From an uncultured Porticoccus sp. (GTDB taxonomy: Bacteria; Pseudomonadota; Gammaproteobacteria; Pseudomonadales; Porticoccaceae), in the NCBI GenBank assembly GCA_947259505.1, contig CAMYLT010000002.1, positions 1-64,000 of the forward strand: 64,000 bases of DNA, given 5' to 3'. Positions 8,258-18,444 of this stretch are shown one piece after another. The position numbers and the translations under genes were made by a program. A model generated the notes under the pieces. It was given only the letters and a program-made list of their open reading frames with translations. It ran no database searches and was not told the origin of the DNA. The stretch's first letter is position 1. Every line of letters begins with the position of its first letter.

Positions 8258-9607
8258 TCAGTCACTGGTTCTGTCTTTCACCGTTTGGCGGCTCTCTTCT
8301 AGACTCATCTGCCTTATTTTCACCCATTCTGCCAAACCTGCTGCGGCCACAGAGCCATATTCAATCAATCTCACCGATAGCGGAAGTTGTAAAAGAGGCA
8401 GCTTGACCAGACTGTTCTGGAAGTTGATACCGGTGAGATAGGAGAGCAGAACGGCCATTGAAGCGCTCCAGCTCCACCAACGGGGATAGATCACAGCAAA
8501 AGGCAACAGCCAGATGAGGTACCAGGCATTTACCACTGGTGAAATCAAAAAAAACAAACCGATAATCTGGTCCCCGCGCGGAATTTCCCAACAGGATTTT
8601 TGACAGTGACGGACAAATAACAGCAGATAACAAAACAGAAAAGCCACTCCCAACGACCATCTCGCCACCGGGATGGAAAATAACTGCGACACCAGCGCAT
8701 AGAGCGAGCCATTAAACTGCCACTGCTGGATAAAAATCTGCAAACCGGCCATATCCGAGCCATTTTGCAATAGAAAAGGCGTGTACAGCACAGCCAGAAC
8801 CAACACAAAGCCGGCCCAGTATCGCCAGGGCAAACGCCACAGCACAAAAGGTACCAATAACAGGGCAAACACTTTGGCCCCAACACTCAGCGCTAGCGCA
8901 ACCATTGAAAAACCAAATAATTGCTGTCGCCGACAGTAGAGTGACAACACCAGAAACAATACCCCCAACCCATCGGGATGGGCGGTAAATGCCAGCTCCT
9001 TAATCACTAAGGGCGACCAGGCATAGAGCAGCACCCACCTGGCATCGGCCAATTTGAGCAACACCCAGATCAAGGCGAGATCAGCCAATGAATACATGAG
9101 CTGTAACGGCCAGATACTTGCCGGAGAAATCAGGTGGGCAATCAGAAAACTGTATTGCAGGGTGGGACCATAAATGGTCGGCACATCCGGATAATTGATT
9201 TGCCCCAGCACACCAAACAATTTGGGGGGAATATTCTCTTCACCGAAAAAAGCCGAAGGTGCCACGACATAGGGGGAGCCACTTTCAAAAAAGCGATAGC
9301 CATCCCACAGGTAACGGAAAAAGTCATCTTCCAACAGCGGATCGCCAAAACAGCCGATCAAACGAAAAACCCCAGCCCATAGCATTAACTGCAGGAGGGT
9401 TAGCGGCTGCTGTTTGGCACGATGAAATGCCAGCAGCGACAAAACAAAGGCGCAGCCCAGCAGGCCGTAAAAGGATAACGGGGAAAGCCACTGCGGGTGT
9501 ACTGAAAACCAGGCCAATGCGGCGTAAACAACGGCGCAGGCGAATCCGATGCGATGAATATCCATCAGGACCCATCGCTCCTGAAAACTATCTCCTGATT
9601 TGGGCAT
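8258..9607 (-). CDS. GT-C fold integral-membrane glycosyltransferase (polyprenol-phosphate-mannose-dependent type)
   Basis: The 449-aa protein has about ten hydrophobic segments. The first periplasmic loop carries 'DPLLEDDFFRYLWDGYRFFESGSPY', the acidic 'DD..RYLWDG' pattern of prokaryotic GT-C mannosyl/glycosyltransferases that use a lipid-phosphate sugar donor; 'NYPDVPTIYGP' follows, also typical. The start at 9607 is kept although no clear ribosome-binding site is seen; MDIH at 9565 is an alternative. It is divergent from a cluster that includes a GT2 of the polyprenyl-phosphate type, so the pair may make and use the same lipid-linked sugar. Acceptor unknown. Confidence 0.8.
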   Translation of the reverse strand: MPKSGDSFQERWVLMDIHRIGFACAVVYAALAWFSVHPQWLSPLSFYGLLGCAFVLSLLAFHRAKQQPLTLLQLMLWAGVFRLIGCFGDPLLEDDFFRYLWDGYRFFESGSPYVVAPSAFFGEENIPPKLFGVLGQINYPDVPTIYGPTLQYSFLIAHLISPASIWPLQLMYSLADLALIWVLLKLADARWVLLYAWSPLVIKELAFTAHPDGLGVLFLVLSLYCRRQQLFGFSMVALALSVGAKVFALLLVPFVLWRLPWRYWAGFVLVLAVLYTPFLLQNGSDMAGLQIFIQQWQFNGSLYALVSQLFSIPVARWSLGVAFLFCYLLLFVRHCQKSCWEIPRGDQIIGLFFLISPVVNAWYLIWLLPFAVIYPRWWSWSASMAVLLSYLTGINFQNSLVKLPLLQLPLSVRLIEYGSVAAAGLAEWVKIRQMSLEESRQTVKDRTSD

Positions 9608-9741
9608 GTTGATCTGCTGAATGGATGTTCATCCACAGAAGTTTCCCATTCGCTCCTTTTAATTGCGAACGATTTTCCGTCATAGCACTCTATGCCTTGA
9701 CCAACAAAATAATCATTCGCTCATTGGGAGGGACGAATACC

Positions 9742-10047
9742 ATGGGGCAGATCATCACCAGGGCATTATCCCTGTCTATTTTCCTCTGCATTTTCACACC
9801 ATGGACTCATGCCTCTATCAACATTCCCCTGGATGCCGAAAATGATCCCTACCTGGTGGGGAAGTTCGCCTATCACCGCAAACTGGCCTGCGAAACCTGC
9901 CCGCTGTCCGATGCTGTTCTCGATGCGGACAAAGCCAAGGCGCTCATCCCGCGACTCGAAACTGACAAACAATTGAGTGATGTTCTCACTGAAGAGGAGC
10001 GCGAGGCCGTCACCATTTACCTGAAACGATTGTTTCGTCTCAACTGA
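9742..10047 (+). CDS. Small exported protein with a CxxC motif
   Basis: The 101-aa protein has a signal peptide (about residues 1-24, ending 'WTHA') and a mature part with 'KLACETCPLSD'. The CxxC lacks the following His of a haem site, so it may bind metal or form a disulfide. The ATG at 9742 has GGGAGGGA eight bases upstream; a longer frame from 9625 has none. It is 17 bp ahead of the GT2 gene and probably cotranscribed. Function not recognised. Confidence 0.7.
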   Translation: MGQIITRALSLSIFLCIFTPWTHASINIPLDAENDPYLVGKFAYHRKLACETCPLSDAVLDADKAKALIPRLETDKQLSDVLTEEEREAVTIYLKRLFRLN

Positions 10048-10064
10048 CGAGCAAACCCCTGAAC

Positions 10065-10823
10065 ATGGTCTCGCCAAAAATTGTCGCCATTATTCCCGCC
10101 AGGGATGAAGAGAAAGCTATTGGAACCGTTGTCACAGATCTGATGGCCCTTTGCGACAAGCGGGGCAAACAGTTGATCGACACTATTGTGGTCTGTGATA
10201 ACGGCTCCATTGACCAGACTACTGAGATTGCACGCCAGGCGGGGGCAACCGTGGTTTACCAACCGGTAGCAGGCTATGGCCTGGCCTGCCTGACTGCTAT
10301 TTCCCATCAACTGGACACGGATATACTGCTCTTCATCGACGGCGATAATGCCTTCCGGACAGATCAGGCATGGCCATTAATCGCGGCGATCATCAACGGT
10401 GCCGACCTGGCCATTGGCTCCCGAGTATTGGGGCAGATGGCACCCGGCGCCCTGACCTTTCCCCAGCAATTTGGCAATCGCCTGGCAAGTTTTCTGATTC
10501 GCCACATCTGGGATGCCAATATTACCGATCTCGGCCCATTCAGGGCTATCAGCTGGCCGGCCTACCAACGCTTGAAGATGGCAGACAAACGATTCGGCTG
10601 GACTGTCGAGATGCAGATCAAGGCGATTCAGCAAGGGATGTCCGTGATCGAGTTGCCTGTCGACACGAAGCGTCGCATAGGTCACTCCAAAATCAGCGGT
10701 ACTGTTAAAGGAACGATAGGCGCAGCAATAGGAATTCTGTCGATGATAGCCCGTCTCTGGTGGCGGGAATTCCGCAAACCCGCCCAAGTGACGGCATCAG
10801 CTGTCATCTCACCAAGGTCTTGA
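10065..10823 (+). CDS. GT2 family glycosyltransferase (polyprenyl-phosphate-sugar synthase type)
   Basis: The 252-aa protein opens with the GT-A nucleotide-binding strand 'VAIIPARDEEKAIGTVV', then 'VVCDNGSIDQTTEIARQAGA' and the metal-binding 'LFIDGDNAF'. 'GSRVLG' and 'DLGPFRAISW' are typical of the DPM1/DPG-synthase branch that transfers a sugar from a nucleotide to polyprenyl phosphate. A C-terminal hydrophobic stretch 'GAAIGILSMIARLW' may associate it with the membrane. The product could feed the GT-C enzyme encoded divergently nearby. The sugar is not determined by sequence. Confidence 0.88.
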   Translation: MVSPKIVAIIPARDEEKAIGTVVTDLMALCDKRGKQLIDTIVVCDNGSIDQTTEIARQAGATVVYQPVAGYGLACLTAISHQLDTDILLFIDGDNAFRTDQAWPLIAAIINGADLAIGSRVLGQMAPGALTFPQQFGNRLASFLIRHIWDANITDLGPFRAISWPAYQRLKMADKRFGWTVEMQIKAIQQGMSVIELPVDTKRRIGHSKISGTVKGTIGAAIGILSMIARLWWREFRKPAQVTASAVISPRS

Positions 10824-10827
10824 CGGA

Positions 10828-11661
10828 GTGATTATCATCTCTCGTTGGTATATGGCAAAAGCACTGCTATTTCTATCGCTTTCGCTCCTCGCCCTGAACT
10901 GTTGGTCGGCCCCTGCCAGTGATGCCCTAACCTACTGGGCAGATAGTGATGAGCGGAACAATGCCAACATTGACCACGGGGAATGGCAAACCGTCTTGAG
11001 CCATAACCTCGTCGACCAACACCCTTCCGGCATTAACCGCTTTGATTACAGTGGCATATCCGCTGCGGACAAACAACTTCTCACCAACTATCTAGACCAT
11101 ATGCAGCAGCTTGACCCCAGGGCGTTCAATCACTCGGAGCAAAAAGCCTACTGGATCAACCTCTACAATGCGCTCACCGTCAATCTGATTGTCACCCACT
11201 ATCCGGTGACATCTATCACCAAGCTGGGCGACAGTTTGTTCCGTTTTGGCCCCTGGGATGACAAGCTGGTCCGCATTAACGAACAGGCGCTGTCGCTAAA
11301 TGATATTGAACACCGCATTCTACGCCCGCTATTCCACGACAACCGCATTCACTACGCCGTGAACTGTGCCAGTCTGGGGTGCCCCAACCTAGCCAAACAA
11401 GCGTATACCGCTGAACACCTCGACCGACAACTGGAACAAGCGGCACAGGATTATGTCAATCACCCCCGCGGGGTTGACGTCAAAAATGATGTGCTTTGGG
11501 TATCGAGTATTTATACCTGGTACAGAGAAGATTTCGGGGGTAATGACAAGGCGCTGATACGCCATCTGGTCAAATATGCAAATGCGCCGTTGGCGGAGCG
11601 ATTAGCGCGTTTCCAGGGCAAAGTGAAAGATCATTACGACTGGGCACTGAATCAGCCCTGA
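10828..11661 (+). CDS. DUF547 domain protein, exported
   Basis: The 277-aa protein has an N-terminal signal sequence ('ALLFLSLSLLALNCWSAPA') and the DUF547 signature 'KAYWINLYNALTVNLI...HYP', 'LNDIEHRILRP...IHYAVNCASLGCPNL' and 'VSSIYTWYREDFGG'. The conserved Asn-Cys-Ala-Ser-x-x-Cys-Pro segment hints at a papain/transglutaminase-like fold, but no activity is established. The start is GTG at 10828, 4 bases after the GT2 stop; ATG at 10852 is possible but has no ribosome-binding site. Same transcription unit as the GT2 gene. Confidence 0.85.
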   Translation: MIIISRWYMAKALLFLSLSLLALNCWSAPASDALTYWADSDERNNANIDHGEWQTVLSHNLVDQHPSGINRFDYSGISAADKQLLTNYLDHMQQLDPRAFNHSEQKAYWINLYNALTVNLIVTHYPVTSITKLGDSLFRFGPWDDKLVRINEQALSLNDIEHRILRPLFHDNRIHYAVNCASLGCPNLAKQAYTAEHLDRQLEQAAQDYVNHPRGVDVKNDVLWVSSIYTWYREDFGGNDKALIRHLVKYANAPLAERLARFQGKVKDHYDWALNQP

Positions 11662-11719
11662 TGGACAGAGGGGGACACCGATGAACCCCCAATGCCAATA
11701 AACACAAGGACATCACAAG

Positions 11720-12259
11720 ATGAGAAAGGCGATTTCACTACTGGTTTTTCTGACCTGCCTTAGCCAGCTCTGTTATGGCATCAGCGAAGAAGAACGGCGC
11801 GCCAACTGGGATAAGCTGCGAGAAATCAAGAGTCAAACCTCTCTGACCTTGCATCCCAAGCTGGGGGAAATCACCCGGGGAGCCAATATGGTTGAACCCG
11901 GTGAAGAACTGGCCAAAAACTTTTCGGAAATCTACTTGCTGAGAATAGTCGACCCAGAAGATAACGAGCATTTCAAACTGCACGTCACTGCACTGCATCA
12001 AGGCGATGAGTGGTTGAACTATACCCGGGCGGCGCTGAAAAGCGGCGGACAAAAGAAGCTAACCGAACTCTCAAGGCAGGAGCTCTGTGAAGGCAACGGC
12101 AGTTGCCAGCGGGAGGAACAGCTAGAGGTAGACATCGGTTTTGAGGATATTGCCAACAACATCGGCGGACGCGGTCTCGACATTGTGCTCTTGGGTGAGA
12201 CCCGGCAGGAGATTCACATCTCCAGTCTCTACTTGCTGGCGATGATGCAAAGTATGTAA
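11720..12259 (+). CDS. Hypothetical exported protein, 179 aa
   Basis: A signal peptide (residues 1-20, 'LLVFLTCLSQLCYG') precedes a charged mature domain with a possible disulfide pair in 'LCEGNGSCQRE'. An AAGGAC ribosome-binding site precedes the ATG. It follows the DUF547 gene by 58 bp and is probably the last gene of that unit. I do not recognise the family. Confidence 0.65.
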   Translation: MRKAISLLVFLTCLSQLCYGISEEERRANWDKLREIKSQTSLTLHPKLGEITRGANMVEPGEELAKNFSEIYLLRIVDPEDNEHFKLHVTALHQGDEWLNYTRAALKSGGQKKLTELSRQELCEGNGSCQREEQLEVDIGFEDIANNIGGRGLDIVLLGETRQEIHISSLYLLAMMQSM

Positions 12260-12419
12260 CACCAGGCAAGACCTAACGACACTCCTCTACTCCTCTATCA
12301 AGGCCGTGCTCACATCACCGCTGAGAGGGGATTTGAGCAAGCCGGACCAGGGAAATAACCCATTAGACAGTTGAAACCTCCTTGTTTGAATGACAGCCAC
12401 CTAGACGAAACATCTAAGC

Positions 12420-12447
12420 AAAAACGGCCTGCATTGGCAGGCCGTTT
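12420..12447 (-). terminator. Intrinsic terminator of pntAB
   Basis: On the minus strand an 11-bp perfect stem (AAACGGCCTGC / GCAGGCCGTTT) with a four-base loop is followed by a T-run. It begins 26 bp after the pntB stop. Confidence 0.88.
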
Positions 12448-12472
12448 CCGATAGTTAAACACACAGAAAAAG

Positions 12473-13867
12473 TTAGCTGCGCAATACACCCAGCAATTTA
12501 TCGACGGTCTCTTTGGCGTCACCAAACAGCATGCGGGCATTCTCTTTAAAGAACAGCGGGTTTTCTACACCGGAATAACCCGTGGCCATACCCCGCTTGA
12601 GAATTACCACCTGACGCGCTTTCCAGACTTCCAGCACTGGCATACCCGCGATGGGGCTGCTCGGATCTTCTGCTGCCGCAGGGTTAACGGTATCGTTGGC
12701 ACCGATCACCAGTACCACATCAGTGGTGGGGAAATCCTCATTGATTTCATCCATTTCCAGCACGATGTCGTAAGGCACATGAGCTTCCGCCAGCAGCACG
12801 TTCATGTGTCCAGGCAAACGGCCCGCCACTGGATGGATGCCGAAGCGCACAGTCACACCCTTGTCTCGCAGGAACTTGGTGATATCCCCTACCGCATTCT
12901 GGGCCTGGGCTACCGCCATACCATAACCGGGCACGATGATGACTGAATCCGAAGACAACAATTCTTCAGCCAACTCATCAATAGAGGTTTCCTGGATGGT
13001 CTGGTCGCCCAGGTCAACCGAAGAGCTACTGGTAGTCTGGCCGAAGCCGCCAAGAATCACACTGATGAAGGAGCGGTTCATGGCCCGGCACATGATGTAA
13101 CTCAGAATGGCACCACTGCTACCCACCAGCGCACCGGTGACAATCAACAGGTCGTTGCCCAACATGAAGCCGATAGCCGCAGCAGCCCACCCGGAGTAAC
13201 TGTTAAGCATGGACACCACCACCGGCATGTCGGCACCGCCAATCGCCATAATCAGGTGAATACCCAATACCGATGCAATCGCCGTCATCAATATCAAAGC
13301 AACCAGTCCACCGGCGGTACTTTCGGTAGCGACAAACATGAAGCCCAGGATCAGGGTGACCAATAAGGCGGCCAGATTCATGTAATGACGGCCAGGCAAG
13401 GTAAGCGCCTTACTCGGTATCCGACCATCCAGCTTGCCACAGGCTATTAGTGAACCGGTGAAGGTCACTGCACCGATAAAGATACCCAGATACACTTCCA
13501 CCAATTTGATGGTATGTTCGGCACCGCTAGTATGAACAAGCGGTTCGATATAACCGGAGAAGCCTACCAGCACCGCGGCAAGACCGACGAAGCTGTGCAA
13601 CAGCGCCACCAACTGGGGCATCTGGGTCATTTCGACCTTATTGGCCAGCGTCAGGCCAATACCACTACCAACCAGGATCGCCAGCACTATGCTGACAATG
13701 CCACTGGTCCCGAAACTGGCAACGGTGACACCGACGGCAATCAGGATGCCCGCTACACCGTAGAAATTACCCTTGCGCGCGGTTTCCTGATTACTCAAGC
13801 CACCGAGACTGAGGATAAACAATACACTGGCCACAACATAGGCCACACTGACAATTCCATAACTCAT
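12473..13867 (-). CDS. pntB: NAD(P) transhydrogenase subunit beta
   Basis: PntB carries the NADP(H)-binding domain and part of the proton channel of the proton-translocating transhydrogenase, which makes NADPH from NADH at the expense of the proton gradient. The 464-aa protein has about nine N-terminal membrane segments, then the soluble domain III with the nucleotide loop '[15 protein letters not shown]', '[23 protein letters not shown]', '[14 protein letters not shown]' and '[16 protein letters not shown]'. Length and order match E. coli PntB (462 aa). It follows pntA by 12 bp. Confidence 0.97.
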   Translation of the reverse strand: MSYGIVSVAYVVASVLFILSLGGLSNQETARKGNFYGVAGILIAVGVTVASFGTSGIVSIVLAILVGSGIGLTLANKVEMTQMPQLVALLHSFVGLAAVLVGFSGYIEPLVHTSGAEHTIKLVEVYLGIFIGAVTFTGSLIACGKLDGRIPSKALTLPGRHYMNLAALLVTLILGFMFVATESTAGGLVALILMTAIASVLGIHLIMAIGGADMPVVVSMLNSYSGWAAAAIGFMLGNDLLIVTGALVGSSGAILSYIMCRAMNRSFISVILGGFGQTTSSSSVDLGDQTIQETSIDELAEELLSSDSVIIVPGYGMAVAQAQNAVGDITKFLRDKGVTVRFGIHPVAGRLPGHMNVLLAEAHVPYDIVLEMDEINEDFPTTDVVLVIGANDTVNPAAAEDPSSPIAGMPVLEVWKARQVVILKRGMATGYSGVENPLFFKENARMLFGDAKETVDKLLGVLRS

Positions 13868-13879
13868 GGTGTGACCCTC

Positions 13880-15457
13880 TTATCTGCGGAACATTTTGAG
13901 CATGCGATGGGTGACTCGGAAGCCCCCTGCAATATTGATGGTTGCGATCAGCACCGCCACAAAGGCCATAACGCCAACCCCTGCGCCTTCAGCCTTGGCC
14001 AGATGCAATAACGCCCCAATCACGATAATGCCACTGATGGCATTCGTGACACTCATCAGCGGTGTGTGCAGCGATGCAGTCACATTCCAGATCACCTGCC
14101 AACCGATAAAACACGCCAACACAAAAACGGTGAAGTGACTCAGAAAACTTACCGGGGCATATGCACCGATGCCCAGCAACGCCAGTACCGTGACAGCCAA
14201 CAGCGCACCCTTTCCTGCCCATTTTTTCAGTAGGGAGGGTTCGCCTTTCGCAGCCTTACCTGCGGGGAGCGGTTCTTCGGTGCTCGGTTTAGGTGCAGCA
14301 ACTGATACCTCCACCTTGGGTGGCGGCCAGGTAATTGAGCCATCCTGAACTACCGTCAAACCACGAATGACCGTGTCTTCCATATCGACCTTGGGTTGAC
14401 CATCCTTCTCTGGTGTCAGGTCAGTCAATAAGTGCGTCAGATTGCTGGCATAAAGGTCGCTTGAGACCTTGGCCATACGGCTGGGCAGATCGGTGTAACC
14501 AACGATGGAAACATCGTGGTGAATCGCCACCCTGCCCGGCTCGGTCAATTCGCAGTTGCCACCGCGCTCGGAGGCGAGGTCGACAATCACGCTGCCTGGC
14601 TTCATGGATTCGACCATTTCGGCAGTGATCAACTTCGGCGCCGGTCGACCGGGAATGAGAGCAGTGGTAATGATGATATCTACTTCTTTAGCCTGCTCGG
14701 CGAACAGCGCCATCTCCGCCTTGATGAACTCATCGCTCATCTGCTTGGCGTAACCGCCGCCACCGCTGCCATCCTCATCACCAAAGTCCAGTTCCAGGAA
14801 TTCGGCGCCCATGCTTTCTACCTGTTCCTTCACTTCCAGACGAGTGTCGAAGGCACGGACTATCGCTCCCATACTGTTAGCGGTACCGACAGCAGCCAAA
14901 CCAGCAACACCCGCACCAATAATCATCACCTTGGCCGGAGGCACCTTACCGGCAGCTGTTACCTGGCCGGTAAAGAAACGACCAAAATGGTTAGCCGCTT
15001 CAATCACCGCCCTGTAACCGGCGATATTGGCCATGGCGCTCAGGGCATCCATCTTCTGAGCCCGGCTGATACGCGGCAGGCTGTCGATAGCAAACACGGT
15101 AGCGCGCTTTGCGGCCAATTGTTCGAGCAGCTCGGGGCACTGGGCGGGCCAGATATAACAGGCCAGAGAAGCACCTTCTTTCATTAACTCCACTTCATGC
15201 CTGTCCAGATGCGAATTGACCATGGGCGCCCGGACTTTAAGGATGAAATCCGCCTGTCCCCAGAGGAAATGAGCATCGACCGCAATGGCGGCCCCGGCGT
15301 TCACATAAGCCTCGTCATCGTAATGAGCGGGTTCACCAGCACTTGACTGCACAAGCACCTCATAACCCAGCTTTATCAACTTTTGGACCGAGGCCGGAGT
15401 AGCAGCTACACGCCGCTCATCCGGATAAATTTCCTTAGGAATACCTATTGTTATCAT
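13880..15457 (-). CDS. pntA: NAD(P) transhydrogenase subunit alpha
   Basis: PntA binds NAD(H) and contributes membrane helices to the transhydrogenase. The 525-aa protein shows the alanine-dehydrogenase-like domain I ('[18 protein letters not shown]', Rossmann '[22 protein letters not shown]', '[15 protein letters not shown]'), a Pro/Lys-rich linker near residue 400, and a C-terminal membrane domain. The start at 15457 (MITIGIPKE) has GGAGAGAG upstream and aligns with the family; an extension to 15517 does not. It is of the E. coli fused alpha type. The 347 bp upstream must hold its promoter. Confidence 0.96.
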   Translation of the reverse strand: MITIGIPKEIYPDERRVAATPASVQKLIKLGYEVLVQSSAGEPAHYDDEAYVNAGAAIAVDAHFLWGQADFILKVRAPMVNSHLDRHEVELMKEGASLACYIWPAQCPELLEQLAAKRATVFAIDSLPRISRAQKMDALSAMANIAGYRAVIEAANHFGRFFTGQVTAAGKVPPAKVMIIGAGVAGLAAVGTANSMGAIVRAFDTRLEVKEQVESMGAEFLELDFGDEDGSGGGGYAKQMSDEFIKAEMALFAEQAKEVDIIITTALIPGRPAPKLITAEMVESMKPGSVIVDLASERGGNCELTEPGRVAIHHDVSIVGYTDLPSRMAKVSSDLYASNLTHLLTDLTPEKDGQPKVDMEDTVIRGLTVVQDGSITWPPPKVEVSVAAPKPSTEEPLPAGKAAKGEPSLLKKWAGKGALLAVTVLALLGIGAYAPVSFLSHFTVFVLACFIGWQVIWNVTASLHTPLMSVTNAISGIIVIGALLHLAKAEGAGVGVMAFVAVLIATINIAGGFRVTHRMLKMFRR

Positions 15458-15804
15458 CAGATCTCTCTCCAAACCCGACACAAGGCCAGGTGCCATAGTC
15501 GAAACATGAAAATCCAAACCTTGAACTCACCACAACAGTGGCTGGCCACCTGGAAAAACATGCCCGTTTGTCAACTAAACCACTGAATAATTTAGAAAAC
15601 CAGCAAAAAATCAGTTTTTGGTCAGTAGGAATATCGCCACGCCTATAACCTATTCGAATGCTACGCTATAGAACGACAACTTAAATCATTCATTGATATG
15701 AGCGTAAATCATCCTTTCATAGGATAGTTTAAAGAGGAATATAAAAAAAATTGTTCAACCAAAAATAATATTAGCTTATCCATTCCAGCAATCGACTTCC
15801 TGCG
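15458..15804. other. AT-rich intergenic region upstream of pntA
   Basis: The 347 bp separate pntA from the DUF486 gene. They are clearly more AT-rich than their flanks and presumably contain the leftward pntAB promoter. I see no open frame with coding character, no RNA gene and no unambiguous promoter or terminator. Confidence 0.5.
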
Positions 15805-16173
15805 TCATACCAAACGATCCCGAAACATAAAATACACCGCGCCGACCAGACAGAGTCCAGCCCACAGGTAATCAAGTTTGAGGGGTTCCTTCAGATACAT
15901 CACGGAAAATGGCACAAAAATACTCAACGTAATCACTTCCTGCATAACTTTCAGCTGACCCACATTCAGCTCGGTGTAACCAATCCGATTGGCCGGCACC
16001 TGAAACAGGTATTCCAGCAGGGCAATGCCCCAGCTCACCAGCGCCGCAATCACCCAGGGCTTGTTATTCAGCTCCCGGAGATGGGCATACCAGGCAAAAG
16101 TCATGAAAACATTGCTGCACAGCAGCAAGCCGATAGAAGCCAGAATGGGGTTCATCTTTGCCAGCGCGCGCAC
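15805..16173 (-). CDS. DUF486 (DMT-superfamily-like) small membrane protein
   Basis: The 122-aa protein has four hydrophobic segments and the DUF486 signature: 'NVFMTFAWYAHLRE', 'VSWGIALLEYLFQVPANRIGY', 'LNVGQLKVMQEVITLSIFVPFSVMYLKEPL'. It is a half-size relative of drug/metabolite transporters and may work as a dimer; no substrate is known. M1 at 16173 or MNPI at 16155 could be the start. Its start lies 43 bp after the DUF4197 stop, so the two may be cotranscribed. Confidence 0.88.
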   Translation of the reverse strand: MRALAKMNPILASIGLLLCSNVFMTFAWYAHLRELNNKPWVIAALVSWGIALLEYLFQVPANRIGYTELNVGQLKVMQEVITLSIFVPFSVMYLKEPLKLDYLWAGLCLVGAVYFMFRDRLV

Positions 16174-16216
16174 GATACCATGGACATCCCGGATTGCCCC
16201 GGGAACCTGTTAAAAA

Positions 16217-16966
16217 TCAGTGACCGAACAGTTTCTTTAGCAAAGCTGTGGTCTGTTTGGCTGGATCCTGTCGAATAGCAGCCTCTTCCCTAGCCAGATA
16301 ATAGAAGATGCCATCCATGCCTTTTTCGATGGTGTAGTCGGTGAGGTTGGTTTTCAGGTCCGGGACGAACGGCAGTGTCTTGTACTCGCTGACAATGCCG
16401 TCGTACACCTGAACCGCACCCACCTGGCTAAGGCTATCGGCAATCACCGGACGCATGGCTTCACCCAGCGGGCCATTCATTTTCTCGCGGAAATAGCGGG
16501 TGGCCGCGTCCTCTGGGCCATTGTAGATTTTTTTCGCATCGTCGATGGTCATCGTGCTGATGGCATCGAGAAACAAAGCCTTGGCCTGCGGCGTGGCGGC
16601 TTCGGCCGCACGATTCAGCTTAGTTTCCAGGTCTGTCAGGCTGGCACCCATGCCGACGGTTTCCAGCAAGCTCTTAGCCTGTTGGATTTGCGCGGGCAGG
16701 GGAATATGTATCTGTTCATCCGCCAGAAACCCATCGGTCGTCCCTAACCGGGACACCACATTGCCGGTGCCGACCCGGAGCGCCTCTTTCAGGCCCGAGG
16801 TCAGTTCCTCTACCGACAGGTCACCCACCGCCGTCGTCGCACTCTGGGGGCTGGTACCGGTAGCACCTTCCAACAATTGCTTGCCGGTGTCCCACCAACT
16901 GGCGGCGCCAACAGAGGAGGAGACGAGAAACAGGGAGAGAATGGCTAACTTGACCTTGTTGTTCAT
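16217..16966 (-). CDS. DUF4197 exported protein
   Basis: The 249-aa precursor has a clear signal peptide (residues 1-21, 'LAILSLFLVSSSVGA') followed by 'SWWDTGKQLLEG' and an all-helical domain with the DUF4197 marks 'LSVEELTSGLKEALRVGTGNVVSRLG', 'FLDAISTMTIDDAKKIYNGPEDAATRYFR' and 'EKGMDGIFYYLAREEAAIR'. The structure of the family is a periplasmic helical bundle of unknown function. It appears to be a single gene with its own promoter. Confidence 0.9.
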   Translation of the reverse strand: MNNKVKLAILSLFLVSSSVGAASWWDTGKQLLEGATGTSPQSATTAVGDLSVEELTSGLKEALRVGTGNVVSRLGTTDGFLADEQIHIPLPAQIQQAKSLLETVGMGASLTDLETKLNRAAEAATPQAKALFLDAISTMTIDDAKKIYNGPEDAATRYFREKMNGPLGEAMRPVIADSLSQVGAVQVYDGIVSEYKTLPFVPDLKTNLTDYTIEKGMDGIFYYLAREEAAIRQDPAKQTTALLKKLFGH

Positions 16967-17083
16967 GGGCAGGGTTCCTCAGCACCAGAAGTCAGAGGCT
17001 TGAAGGGTAGCATGCCCGCCGCGGCCGGGTTAATGGATTGTGCCGATTTCTCCTGCGTTCTCAGCCATTGACCCACTTTGGCG

Positions 17084-18397
17084 CTAGCGCGGCGCGAGAC
17101 CAAGCCAGTGCCTGACGGGCGGAAGGCGTTTTAACAGCAGCATTTCTGCCAACCATAACACCAACAATGACCCCGCCAGGACGGGCAACAACAGGGCGCA
17201 CAACAGGATTACCCCGCCGACCACCCTACCCGCCCGGGTATCCGCCATAGGAACTGGCGCACCGAGACTCGCTGCCGGTCGGCGCCGTTGCCACAGCACC
17301 AGACCGGTCAAACTCATCAACACCAAACCCAGTGCTGTCAGCACGCCCAGCAACTGGTTAAACCAGCCGAACAGTTGTCCCTCGTGGGCGGCCACGCCAA
17401 TACCGATCACCCGATCCAGCAGCGGCCTTTGCGCAAAGGATTCGCTGCGCACTACCTGCCCGGACGACTGCTCCAGCCAGGCGTTGGCCCGCAGCGGGCG
17501 GTTCTGGTGTTGCGACTGGACTTTCCACACAGCGGGGTTTTCCCTGGATGGCAGCAACAATACCGGCGGCGCCAGCTGGAGGGCAACGGCCCCGTGCAAC
17601 AATGACTCACTGAGATCGACGGAGTGGTCCGTCGCCCCGGCGCTGTGGTGGTGCTCCTGGGCGCGGCTCAGGGCCCAGTCCTGCTGCACCGGGGTATCGC
17701 CCCACTGCCGCAATTCCTTGAAAGCCGTGCCCCAAACCAGTGTCCAGGGCAAACCACTCACCAGCAGGAACAGGGCAAACGCCGACAGCCAAATGCCGGT
17801 AACCGCATGTAAATCCCGCCAGAATGTCCGCTGGCCCTGGCGAAGCCTCGGGTACAGCACCCCCGCCAGTCCCCGGCTGTTGCGCGGCCACCACAGGTAT
17901 AGCCCGGTCAGTATCAGCACGATGGCCCAGCAACCCGCCAACTCCACCAATATCGACCCCGGATTGCCCGCCAGCAACTCGCCGTGGAAGGTCCGCACCT
18001 GCTGCACAAACTGGTCGTCCACATTGATGCTGTGCAACGGCTCCAGCGTATAGGGGTTGATATAAACCAGCCGTTGCACCCCCTTATTGAGCAGGGTGAT
18101 CACTACCGCATCGCTTTCCCGCTGCGGCAGCTGGTAATTGACAAAGTGGCTGCCTGGAAACGCCTTGAGTGCCGCCGCAATCTGGGCGTTGGCACTGCTG
18201 CGCTCGCCGGCTACCGCGAGCTGCTGGTAGGGCCGATCGACCAAGGCATCCAGTTGCGGCTTGAACAGGTAAATGGCGCCCGAGATGGCCAATGTCAGGA
18301 TAAAGGGGATACAGAACAGGCCTGCATAGAAGTGCCACCGCCACAGGGTGCGGTAAACGGCGGAGGCTTTTACAGCTGGGGCAAAACCGCTCGACAT
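17084..18397 (-). CDS. PepSY-associated membrane protein (PiuB-like)
   Basis: This 437-aa inner-membrane protein has four main membrane helices with paired His, 'LWRWHFYAGLFCIPFILTLAISG', 'VELAGCWAIVLILTGLYLWWPR', 'FWRDLHAVTGIWLSAFALFLLVSG' and a C-terminal pair. The pattern is that of PepSY_TM proteins, many of which are iron-regulated and may reduce ferric siderophores. The chosen start, MSSGFAPAV at 18397, avoids crowding the upstream gene; 18424 is also open. It lies 47 bp downstream of a TonB receptor, which fits a role in iron release after uptake. Confidence 0.88.
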   Translation of the reverse strand: MSSGFAPAVKASAVYRTLWRWHFYAGLFCIPFILTLAISGAIYLFKPQLDALVDRPYQQLAVAGERSSANAQIAAALKAFPGSHFVNYQLPQRESDAVVITLLNKGVQRLVYINPYTLEPLHSINVDDQFVQQVRTFHGELLAGNPGSILVELAGCWAIVLILTGLYLWWPRNSRGLAGVLYPRLRQGQRTFWRDLHAVTGIWLSAFALFLLVSGLPWTLVWGTAFKELRQWGDTPVQQDWALSRAQEHHHSAGATDHSVDLSESLLHGAVALQLAPPVLLLPSRENPAVWKVQSQHQNRPLRANAWLEQSSGQVVRSESFAQRPLLDRVIGIGVAAHEGQLFGWFNQLLGVLTALGLVLMSLTGLVLWQRRRPAASLGAPVPMADTRAGRVVGGVILLCALLLPVLAGSLLVLWLAEMLLLKRLPPVRHWLGLAPR

Positions 18398-18444
18398 ACT
18401 AGCCCTCGCCCTCTCGGATACCACGACTGCGCTGAAACATGCTG

